Below are positions 41,615-49,041 of a stretch of DNA of 64,000 nucleotides, piece after piece. Under the pieces are notes generated by a model. That model made no database searches. It was not told the DNA's origin and worked only from the letters and a program-made list of their open reading frames with translations. A program made the translations under genes and the position numbers. Every line of letters starts with the position of its first letter. Within the stretch, counting starts at the first letter, position 1. The DNA is from DASYTH01 sp035942955 (lineage in GTDB: Bacteria > Actinomycetota > Actinomycetes > Mycobacteriales > Pseudonocardiaceae): NCBI RefSeq assembly GCF_035942955.1, contig NZ_DASZCQ010000160.1:1-64000 (forward strand). The letters are read 5' to 3'.

Positions 41615-44401
41615 TCAGGCGACGCCGGGGTCGGAGGTCTGCGGACCCGCGGCGGACACGTCGTCGATGCGGTACCGGCGGGCCGCGTCCACCACCGCCG
41701 ACCGGTCCACCTCGCCCCGCCGGGCCAGCGCGGCCAGCGTGCCGACCGTGATCGACTCGGCGTCGACGAGGAAGTGCCGCCGGGCCGCCGGGCGGGTGTC
41801 GGAGAAGCCGAACCCGTCGGTGCCGAGCGTGACCATGTCGGTGGGCACCCACGGCCGGATCAGGTCGGGCACCGCACGCATCCAGTCCGACACCGCGATC
41901 ACCGGGCCGGACGCTCCGGCCAGCGTCCTGGTCACGTACGGCACCCGGGGCTCGGCCTCGGGGTGCAGCAGGTTGTGCCGGTCCACCTCGACGGCGTCCC
42001 GGCGCAGCTCCGACCACGACGTGGCGGACCACACGTCGGCCCGCACGCCCCACTCGCCGGCCAGCAGCTCCTGGGCCTTCAGCGCCGACGGCATGGTCAC
42101 GCCGGACACCAGGATCTGCGCCCGCGGCCCGTCGCCGTCGGCGGCCGGCCGGTACCGGTAGAGCCCGCGCAGCAACCCTTCCACGTCGAGGTTCTCCGGC
42201 TCGGCCGGCTGGACGTACGGTTCGTTGTAGACGGTCAGGTAGTAGAAGATGTCCTCGGCCTGCTCGCCGTACATCCGGCGCAGCCCGTCCCGCACGATGT
42301 GCGCGATCTCGAACGACCACGCGGGATCGTAGGACACGACCGCCGGGTTGGACGCCGCCAGCAGCAGCGAGTGGCCGTCGTTGTGCTGCAGCCCCTCGCC
42401 GGTCAGCGTGGTCCGCCCGGCGGTGGCGCCCAGCAGGAACCCGCGGGCCTGCTGGTCGGCGGCGGCCCACAGCTCGTCGCCGGTGCGCTGGAAGCCGAAC
42501 ATCGAGTAGAAGATGTAGATCGGGATCATCGGCTCGCCGTGCGTGGCGTACGCGCTGCCGGCCGCGATGAACGACGCCGTGGAGCCGGCCTCGTTGATCC
42601 CCTCGTGCAGGATCTGGCCCTGCTCGCTCTCCTTGTAGGACAGCATCAGCGACGCGTCGACCGACGTGTACAGCTGGCCGAGCGGGTTGTAGATCTTCTG
42701 GGTCGGGAACATGGAGTCCATGCCGAACGTGCGCGCCTCGTCCGGGATGATCGGCACCAGCCGCGGGCCGACCTCCGGGTCCTTGGCCAGGTCCCGGACC
42801 AGCCGGACGAACGCCATCGTGGTGGCGACCTCCTGCTTGCCCGAGCCGCGCCGGATCACGTCGTAGACCTTGTCGCCGGGCAGCACCAGCGCCTTGGACT
42901 TGCCCCTGCGCTCCGGCACGAACCCGCCGAGCTGGCGGCGCCGCTCCAGCAGGTACTGGATCTCCGGCGCGTCCGGGCCCGGGTGGTAGTACGGCGGCAG
43001 GTACGGGTCGCGCTCGAGGTCGGCGTCGGAGATCGGGATGCGCAGCGTGTCCCGGAACAGCTTCAGGTCGTCCAGCGCCATCTTCTTCATCTGGTGGGTG
43101 GCGTTGCGCGCCTCGAAGTGCGGCCCGAGCCCGTAGCCCTTGATGGTCTTGGCGAGGATCACCGTCGGCTGGCCGTGGTGCTCGGTGGCCGCCTGGTAGG
43201 CCGCGTACACCTTGCGGTAGTCGTGGCCGCCCCGCTTGAGGTTCCAGATGTCCTGGTCGGTCATGTTCGCGACCAGCTCCTTGGTGCGGGGGTCCCGCCC
43301 GAAGAAGTGCTCGCGGACGAACGCGCCGTCGTTGGCCTTGTAGGTCTGGTAGTCGCCGTCCGGGGTGGTGTTCATCAGGTTGATCAGCGCGCCGTCCCGG
43401 TCGGCGTGCAGCAGCGCGTCCCACTCCCGGCCCCAGATCACCTTGATCACGTTCCAGCCGGCGCCCCGGAAGAACGACTCCAGCTCCTGGATGATCTTCC
43501 CGTTCCCGCGGACCGGCCCGTCGAGCCGCTGCAGGTTGCAGTTGATCACGAACGTGAGGTTGTCCAGGTCCTCGTTGGCCGCGACCTGGATCAGCCCGCG
43601 GGACTCCGGCTCGTCCATCTCGCCGTCGCCGAGGAAGGCCCAGACGCGCTGGTCGGAGGTGTCCCTGATGCCCCGGTCGTGCAGGTACCGGTTGAACCGC
43701 GCCTGGAAGATCGCGTTCATCGGACCGAGCCCCATCGACACGGTGGGGAACTCCCAGAAGTCCGGCATCAGCCGGGGATGCGGGTAGGACGGCAGCCCGC
43801 CACCAGGGCCGGCGTGCGACAGCTCCTGGCGGAACCCGTCGAGCTGATCGGTGGACAGCCGGCCCTCAAGGAAGGCGCGAGCGTAGATGCCGGGGGAGGC
43901 GTGCCCCTGGATGTAGATCTGGTCGCCGCCGCCCGGGTGGTCCTTGCCGCGGAAGAACCAGTTGAAGCCGACCTCGTAGAGCGTGGCGGAGGAGGCGTAG
44001 GTGGAGATGTGCCCGCCGACGCCGACGCCGGGGCGCTGCGCGCGGTGCACGGTCATGGCCGCGTTCCACCGGATCCACGCCCGGTAGCGGCGCTCCACCT
44101 CCTCGTCGCCGGGGAACCACGGCTCCCTGTCGGTCGGGATCGTGTTGACGTAGTCCGTGCTGGTCAGCGCCGGTACGCCGACCCGGCTCTCCCGGGCCCG
44201 CTCGAGCAGCCGGAGCATGAGGTACCTGGCGCGCTGCTGCCCGCCGCTGGCGAGCACGCCGTCGAAGGACTCCAGCCACTCGGCCGTCTCCTCGGGATCG
44301 ATGTCCGGGAGGTAGGCCGCCAGCCCGTCGCGGATAACCCGGACCCGCTCCGGTTTGCCGACGCCGCTCGCACTGCTGTTGGTAGCCAAAGGGATCTCCA
44401 T
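41615..44401 (-). CDS. aceE: Pyruvate dehydrogenase E1 component, homodimeric type
   Basis: A 928-residue E1. The ThDP domain has FLGDGEMDEPESRGLI with the GDGE...N motif; VGGHISTYASSATLYEVGFN is the N-terminal active-site block; the C-terminal domains include GEGLQHNDGHSLLLA and the RAVPDLIRPW block. It decarboxylates pyruvate and acetylates E2. Start ATG 44401 or TTG 44386 (GGAG six bases upstream) cannot be separated. Convergent with nothing; divergent from the DUF3052 gene. Confidence 0.95.
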   Translation of the reverse strand: MEIPLATNSSASGVGKPERVRVIRDGLAAYLPDIDPEETAEWLESFDGVLASGGQQRARYLMLRLLERARESRVGVPALTSTDYVNTIPTDREPWFPGDEEVERRYRAWIRWNAAMTVHRAQRPGVGVGGHISTYASSATLYEVGFNWFFRGKDHPGGGDQIYIQGHASPGIYARAFLEGRLSTDQLDGFRQELSHAGPGGGLPSYPHPRLMPDFWEFPTVSMGLGPMNAIFQARFNRYLHDRGIRDTSDQRVWAFLGDGEMDEPESRGLIQVAANEDLDNLTFVINCNLQRLDGPVRGNGKIIQELESFFRGAGWNVIKVIWGREWDALLHADRDGALINLMNTTPDGDYQTYKANDGAFVREHFFGRDPRTKELVANMTDQDIWNLKRGGHDYRKVYAAYQAATEHHGQPTVILAKTIKGYGLGPHFEARNATHQMKKMALDDLKLFRDTLRIPISDADLERDPYLPPYYHPGPDAPEIQYLLERRRQLGGFVPERRGKSKALVLPGDKVYDVIRRGSGKQEVATTMAFVRLVRDLAKDPEVGPRLVPIIPDEARTFGMDSMFPTQKIYNPLGQLYTSVDASLMLSYKESEQGQILHEGINEAGSTASFIAAGSAYATHGEPMIPIYIFYSMFGFQRTGDELWAAADQQARGFLLGATAGRTTLTGEGLQHNDGHSLLLAASNPAVVSYDPAWSFEIAHIVRDGLRRMYGEQAEDIFYYLTVYNEPYVQPAEPENLDVEGLLRGLYRYRPAADGDGPRAQILVSGVTMPSALKAQELLAGEWGVRADVWSATSWSELRRDAVEVDRHNLLHPEAEPRVPYVTRTLAGASGPVIAVSDWMRAVPDLIRPWVPTDMVTLGTDGFGFSDTRPAARRHFLVDAESITVGTLAALARRGEVDRSAVVDAARRYRIDDVSAAGPQTSDPGVA

Positions 44402-44634
44402 TGCCTCCGGTGTTGACAACCACGCTACTGCTCCGGCCTGACATGCCAACGTGGTCTCTCTCCATCGTCGTCTTGATCGGTCCGGGCGTCATCCCTACCG
44501 GCCAGTAGCGCTCGTTCCGGCGAGTAGGTCACGAGTTCCGGCGTGTCGGCGTATGGACGGTTGCGCAGGTGGGCTGTGCCAGTGTTCGCTGTCGCCAGAC
44601 CTTGTTTCGCAATGCGCAGATGGAGGAGCAGACC

Positions 44635-45066
44635 GTGGTCGCCGCGGAAGACGCCGGCAAGATCGGTGTCGCCGAAAGGCTCGGGATCGAACCGAACATG
44701 GTGGTCCAGGAGATCGGTTGGGACGAGGACGTCGACGACGACGTGCGCGCCGCGATCGAGGAGAAGATCGGCGGTGACCTCCTCGACGAGGACACCGACG
44801 AGGTCGTCGACGTCGTGCTCCTCTGGTGGCGCGAGGACGACGGCGACCTGGTGGACGCCCTGATGGATGCGATCAGCCCGCTGGCGGAGAACGGTGTGAT
44901 CTGGGTGCTCACACCGAAGACCGGGCGGCCGGGCCACGTCGAACCGAGCGAGATCGCCGAGGCCGTGCCCACCGCCGGCCTGGCGCAGACCTCCACCACG
45001 AGCATCAGCGACGACTGGACGGCGACCCGGCTGGTCTCTCCCAAGTCGGCCAAGTCGAGGCGCTGA
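44635..45066 (+). CDS. DUF3052 family protein
   Basis: A 143-residue acidic protein of the actinobacterial DUF3052 family. GVAERLGIEPNMVVQEIGWD then DDDVRAAIEEKIG and VLLWWREDDGDLVDALMDA are the conserved blocks. GTG 44635 has GGAGGA at seven bases, a better start than ATG 44620. Cytosolic, function not established; adjacency to aceE and ahpE is usual in this order. Confidence 0.88.
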   Translation: MVAAEDAGKIGVAERLGIEPNMVVQEIGWDEDVDDDVRAAIEEKIGGDLLDEDTDEVVDVVLLWWREDDGDLVDALMDAISPLAENGVIWVLTPKTGRPGHVEPSEIAEAVPTAGLAQTSTTSISDDWTATRLVSPKSAKSRR

Positions 45067-45144
45067 GCACACTCGCGTCGTGCGCCGTGCCCTAGGCTGG
45101 GTTTGGTCGACAATCGGGGCGGACACCGCGGGAGGATCGTGGCC

Positions 45145-45609
45145 ATGGCGGTCGAGGTCGGAACGAAGGCACCGGACTTCACCCTCAACGACTACAACAA
45201 GCAGCCCGTCACGCTGTCCTCGTTCCAGGGCGCGCAGAACGTGCTGCTCGTCTTCTACCCCTTCGCCTTCAGCCGCATCTGCACCGGCGAGCTCTGCCAG
45301 GTGCGCGACGAGCTCGCCGACTACACGTCCCGCAACGTCCAGGTCCTCGGCATCTCGGTCGACTCGCCGTTCGCCCTGAAGGCCTGGGCCGACCAGGAGG
45401 GCTACAAGTTCCCGCTGCTCTCCGACTTCTGGCCGCACGGCGCCGTCGCCAAGACCTACGGCGTCTTCAACGACAAAGCCGGCCTGGCCGTGCGCGGCAC
45501 CTTCCTGATCGACACCACCGGCACCGTCCGCTACTCCGAAGCCACCTCACCCGGCGAACCCCGCAACCAACAATCCTGGAAGAACGCCATCGCCTCCCTC
45601 ACCCCCTGA
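45145..45609 (+). CDS. ahpE: Peroxiredoxin AhpE
   Basis: A 154-residue one-cysteine-type peroxiredoxin. PFAFSRICTGELCQVRDE holds the peroxidatic Cys (near 45) with the preceding Pro/Thr environment and a second Cys six residues later; FLIDTTGTVRY is the conserved C-terminal strand. Reduces hydroperoxides, in AhpE with mycothiol/mycoredoxin. ATG 45145 with GGGAGGA upstream. Normal length. Confidence 0.93.
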   Translation: MAVEVGTKAPDFTLNDYNKQPVTLSSFQGAQNVLLVFYPFAFSRICTGELCQVRDELADYTSRNVQVLGISVDSPFALKAWADQEGYKFPLLSDFWPHGAVAKTYGVFNDKAGLAVRGTFLIDTTGTVRYSEATSPGEPRNQQSWKNAIASLTP

Positions 45610-45615
45610 CCCCCG

Positions 45616-45690
45616 GGGCGCATAGCTCAGCGGAAGAGCACTCGGTTTACACCCGAGCGGTCGCAGGTTCAAGTCCTGCTGCGCCCACCA
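45616..45690 (+). tRNA. tRNA-Val (anticodon TAC)
   Basis: Acceptor GGGCGCA (45616-45622) pairs with TGCGCCC (45680-45686), discriminator A and encoded CCA (45688-45690). D arm GCTC...GAGC; anticodon stem CTCGG-TTTACAC-CCGAG gives anticodon TAC; T arm GCAGG-TTCAAGT-CCTGC. All arms are perfect. Confidence 0.95.
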
Positions 45691-45771
45691 TCACGTCGTG
45701 ACTCCAACCCCGTCCCGCAAGGGCCGGGGCCAACACCTGACAGATCAGCCTGCCCGCTGGCTATCTGGAGT

Positions 45772-45900
45772 ATGCCGCTGGCGGACCGGTTGGTTGACGA
45801 TCCGGTGGCGGTAGGCACGCTGACGGAACGGTTCGCCGTGCTGAGAAATCAGGCCATGTCCGAGCACGACAGCATGGACTTCATCAGAGGATGGGCATGA
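45772..45900 (+). pseudogene. DUF5753-type XRE regulator, C-terminal fragment
   Basis: Forty-two codons ending FAVLRNQAMSEHDSMDFIRG then WA and stop: the C-terminal helix found in DUF5753/Scr1-like helix-turn-helix regulators (FDxLRxxAMS...SxxLIR). The rest of the gene is absent between here and the tRNA. Directly followed by a DUF397 start, the usual partner. Confidence 0.6.
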
Positions 45901-45915
45901 AAGAAGGCGAGCACA

Positions 45916-46005
45916 ATGGAACAGACAGAGCCGCGCTGGCGGAAGTCGAGTCGCAGTGGGCCGGATAACCAGTACATTGAGGTGAGCTCAGCAAGATCGG
46001 CTTGA
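45916..46005 (+). pseudogene. DUF397 protein, truncated
   Basis: MEQTEPRWRKSSRSGPDNQY then IEV is the standard DUF397 start (WRKSSxSG...EV). It stops after 29 codons; normal members have about 60-70 with a VRDSK core. Truncated, together with the DUF5753 tail, it is a scar of a regulator-effector pair next to the tRNA. Confidence 0.7.
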
Positions 46006-46078
46006 GGTAAGCGGTTCTGCCTGTGTCTGTGGGGATGGCTGGCTTAGCGGCTTGATTTGGCCGCACCTGACGGTTTGA

Positions 46079-46267
46079 TTGGCCCCACCTGGAGGGTTGA
46101 CGGGAGCGCTACCCGGTCTACCTCAGGGCGTCGTCGAGCGGCGCCGCGAGCTGGACACGACCATCGCCGCCGATCGCGCACTGATGGACCGCATCGCCGA
46201 CCTCCAGGCGGCGCACCTCCACCAGCTCGCCGCGCTCCCGACGGCCGCCCGCCCGGCCAGCACCTAG
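46079..46267 (+). pseudogene. Possible MerR-family C-terminal fragment
   Basis: The last 40 codons (RRRELDTTIAADRALMDRIA, then DLQAAHLHQLAAL) resemble the C-terminal coiled coil of MerR-type regulators. No DNA-binding domain lies upstream in any frame. Could equally be a small helical protein. It converges on the alcohol dehydrogenase gene with a 4-bp overlap. Confidence 0.3.
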
Positions 46268-47253
46268 CTCTTCGGGCTCCCCGGGCTTTCCGGCGCGACG
46301 GTGATCACGACGTTGCCGATCTTCTGTCCGGTCTCGACGTACCGGTAGGCGTCGACGATCCGGTCCAGCGGGTACCGCCGGTCGATGACCGGCTTGAACT
46401 TCCCGGACTCGATCAGCTCCCGCAGGTGGCGCACGATGGCCTGGTCGTTCCGCGGGAACGGGAACTTGACCTTCCTACCGCGCAGCAGCGGGGTGACCAA
46501 TGCCAGCATCGGGTTCTGGGCCCAGGGACCCAGCTCAGCGGACACGTACACCCCGCCGGGCTTGAGCAGCCGTTTGCAGCGGCCGAACGTGCTCTTGCCC
46601 ACCGCGTCGTACACCGCGTCGTAGGTCTGCTCGTCGGCGGTGAAGTCCCCGGCGGTGTAGTCGACGACCCGGTCGGCGCCCAACCCCCGCACCAGCGCCA
46701 GGTTCTCGGTGGCACACACCGCGGTCACGGTGACGTCGAGACTCTTCAACAACTGCACGGCCGCCGAACCGATCCCACCGGTCGCGCCGTAGACGAGGAC
46801 GTCGTGCCCGGCCCGGGTTCCCGCGTGCCTGATGCACGCGAGCGCGTAGTGCGCACCCTCGGTCGCGGGCGCGATCTGCTCGAAGGTGACCCCCTCCGGC
46901 ACGGTCGCGATCGAACCGTCCTGCGGCACCGAAAGGTACTCGGCGTGCGCGCCGAACGCTCCCTCGTTGTACCCGAACACCCGCTCGCCGACCGCGAACG
47001 ACGTGACATCGCGGCCAACCGCCTCGACCACACCGGCGAACTCGGTCCCCATGATCGTCCGCCGGGGTCGGGTGAGGCCGGTCAGTAGTCGCATGAAGAA
47101 GGGCCTGGCCGCCCGGTAGGCGCAGTCCGTCCGGTTCACCGTCGTCGCGTACACCCGGACGAGCACGTCCCGGTCCCCCACCGCCGGCCGGTCCACCTCC
47201 CGAATCCGCACGACCTCCGGCGGCCCGTACCTGGTATGCACCGCAGCCTTCAC
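46264..47253 (-). CDS. Zinc-free MDR-family NAD(P)-dependent alcohol dehydrogenase / quinone oxidoreductase
   Basis: A 329-residue medium-chain dehydrogenase. VLVYGATGGIGSAAVQLLKS is the NADP-binding loop and RRTIMGTEFAGVVEAVGRDV the N-terminal catalytic-domain block; the structural-zinc cysteines are missing, as in the quinone oxidoreductase branch. It reduces small quinones, enones or aldehydes. Start ATG 47253 at the normal position (MKAAVHTRYGPPEVV). Intact single gene. Confidence 0.88.
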   Translation of the reverse strand: MKAAVHTRYGPPEVVRIREVDRPAVGDRDVLVRVYATTVNRTDCAYRAARPFFMRLLTGLTRPRRTIMGTEFAGVVEAVGRDVTSFAVGERVFGYNEGAFGAHAEYLSVPQDGSIATVPEGVTFEQIAPATEGAHYALACIRHAGTRAGHDVLVYGATGGIGSAAVQLLKSLDVTVTAVCATENLALVRGLGADRVVDYTAGDFTADEQTYDAVYDAVGKSTFGRCKRLLKPGGVYVSAELGPWAQNPMLALVTPLLRGRKVKFPFPRNDQAIVRHLRELIESGKFKPVIDRRYPLDRIVDAYRYVETGQKIGNVVITVAPESPGSPKS

Positions 47254-47395
47254 CGCGCAACGATAGCGCCGCCCCAGGTCAGGCTCGCTGGATGCTCGAG
47301 AAGTACCGTGTCCAGCTTCGGGCCCAGCAGCTCGGCACCGCGCAGACGCATCAGCGATGCCCGCATCCGCACGATGCTCCAGTCCGTAGCCGGCC

Positions 47396-48115
47396 CTACT
47401 CAGGGCCCCGTGCCTCGATCAGGTCGAGGTCGCGGACGCAGAAGCGGTGGTGCTCGAAGGTCTCGTTGAGCACCGTGGCGACGCACTGCCGCACCGAGCG
47501 GCCCCGGGCGTACGGCGGCCAGACATCGTCGTCGGGCACCGGCGCTGGCGCTGCGAGCTGCACAGCGGTGACCTCGTCGAGCCAGGCCTCGAGCTCGGCG
47601 GCCTGTGCGTCACGCACGCTGATGATCTCGTCGAGGGCCGGATCGAGCGAGAGGTCAAGCCCGTGCGCTCCACGGTAGGGCTCGACGGTCGTCCCGATGC
47701 CCATCGGCGTGAACAGCTCCGTCGAGCCCAGGCAGCAGCGGCGGAACCACGAGTCGTGGACGAAGACCAGGTGGCGCATCGTCTGCACCGCCGACCACTC
47801 GTCGTTCACGCTGCGGCGCTCGATGCCGGGCGTACGGCGGATTCGCTCGATCGTGGCGGCCCAGCCGGCATGGAGCTGACGCGCTGCCTCGCGCAGATCG
47901 GCAGGGTCCTCGGAGCGGATCAGCACCCGCACCGGATGACGCCGGTCGAGCTCCGCCTCGACGTACTCGGTGACCTCGACACCGTTCACCACGAGATTGG
48001 TGATGAGCCCGTCGATCACGGCATCCTGCATGACGACGCCGATCAGGCGTGCCCCGGTCAGATCGCACTCGCGGAACTCCACACCGGACAGATCCTCGTC
48101 GACATACCGGGTCAT
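47396..48115 (-). CDS. DinB-fold protein with pentapeptide-like N-terminus
   Basis: About 239 residues. The first 50 (YVDEDLSGVEFRECDLTGAR) are pentapeptide-repeat-like; the remainder is a DinB/DUF664 four-helix protein with HAGWAATIERIRRT, the metal-site His in MRHLVFVHDSWFRRC, and the second His pair in ETFEHHRFCVRDL. Start 48115 or 48124: the further-upstream frame is antisense to an IstB remnant and not used. Role unknown; homologues may act as thiol-dependent transferases or in stress response. Confidence 0.8.
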   Translation of the reverse strand: MTRYVDEDLSGVEFRECDLTGARLIGVVMQDAVIDGLITNLVVNGVEVTEYVEAELDRRHPVRVLIRSEDPADLREAARQLHAGWAATIERIRRTPGIERRSVNDEWSAVQTMRHLVFVHDSWFRRCCLGSTELFTPMGIGTTVEPYRGAHGLDLSLDPALDEIISVRDAQAAELEAWLDEVTAVQLAAPAPVPDDDVWPPYARGRSVRQCVATVLNETFEHHRFCVRDLDLIEARGPE

Positions 48116-48172
48116 GCTCCGCATACTAGGTCCGAGCACCGACAAGTCAGCCTCCCGGCTTGATACGGCCTC

Positions 48173-48364
48173 TTCCAGATCCTGACCGAGCGCGAAGAAC
48201 GCCACAGCTTCGCGATCGCCTCCAACGAATCCTTCTGGCGGATGGACCAAGACCTTCACCGATCCACACTTGTGCGCGGGCCATCGTCGACCGGCTCACC
48301 TACGGCGGCAACATCATCGAGATCGGCACACCCCCTACCGCCTTGCCCAGACCCGCTCCCGTGG
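48173..48364 (+). pseudogene. IstB (IS21 helper ATPase) C-terminal remnant
   Basis: Three frames together rebuild the end of IstB: FQILTEREERHSFAIASNES, then WTKTFTDPHLCA, then AIVDRLTYGGNIIEIGT and PYRLAQTRSR. These match the C-terminal box of IS21-type IstB. At least two frameshifts; the ATPase core is gone. Confidence 0.8.
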
Positions 48365-48370
48365 CGTTGC

Positions 48371-49041
48371 TCAGCGTCGCTCAGCCGGTGGGCCAGTGCC
48401 TGGCTCCGACGCTCCGGTGAGCGCACGCTACGTACCGATGGCTGCTCATCGCCGCTGGCGCGTTCAAGTCCTCGGAGCGCTTCGCCCAGCTCATGCAGGA
48501 GGTCGGAGCGGTTGGAACAAGCAATAAGAAGGCCGACTGTTTCGCAGGTCGTGGGCGCCTTTGGGATCCGCCGTTCGTGCCCCGTCTTGCCCGCGACCGT
48601 CGATTTGCCGTCGAAACTCGTCTCCCGCGGTCGGGGTTTGATCATCTCCAGTACCTCGGCGCCTGTTTCGGTCGTCGTGGCGGTGCGATGTAGTGCTTCT
48701 CGGCCACCGCCCTGGTGTTGCCGAGCTGCTCAGCGATGTCCTCGGAACCGCGATCGACTGAGGGAACAGCGGGCCGGGCGCCGGCTGAGGCTTTTCGCCG
48801 CAACCACATGTCCTCCGACCGGCTCGGCACACGCACGAGAATCCCGGGGCGTTTGCTTGTGCGGCGGCCCGGCACCCGGTGGATGTTCTTGCCGCTGTCG
48901 ACCACGAGGTGAGCATTGATGTAGGCCGGCCATGAGGCTGAGAACGTTGACAACCCGTGCTGGGAATCCCACGAATGGACACCATGGTGCGGCGGTTGCC
49001 GACGCAGCGCCGGACGAGCCGGAGTGATGAGGATCCCATTA
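48371..49041. other. Degraded region with mobile-element debris
   Basis: No intact gene. Apart from the integrase fragment at 48642-48767, plus-strand reading near 48440-48690 is open (GAFKSSERFAQLMQEVGAVG) but unassigned. GTTCAAGTCCT (48462-48472) repeats the T arm of the tRNA-Val at 45667-45677. Nothing else recognised. Confidence 0.4.
48642..48767 (-). pseudogene. Tyrosine integrase C-terminal remnant
   Basis: The frame ends DIAEQLGNTRAVAEKHYIAP, then about 15 residues and a stop. This is the end of a tyrosine recombinase: EDIAEQLGNT is the box after the second catalytic His, and the Tyr in EKHYI is the nucleophile. No upstream arm-binding or catalytic domain remains. Confidence 0.65.

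Noticed and set aside
41435..44416. 993-codon open frame on the plus strand opposite aceE
   Set aside because: It is an antisense shadow of a GC-rich gene; composition is His/Arg/Gly-rich with no domain, and aceE on the other strand is unambiguous.
48462..48472. Definite attR site for a tRNA-Val integrated element
   Set aside because: Only 11 bases match the tRNA and the flanks differ; kept as a weak observation, not annotated as an attachment site.
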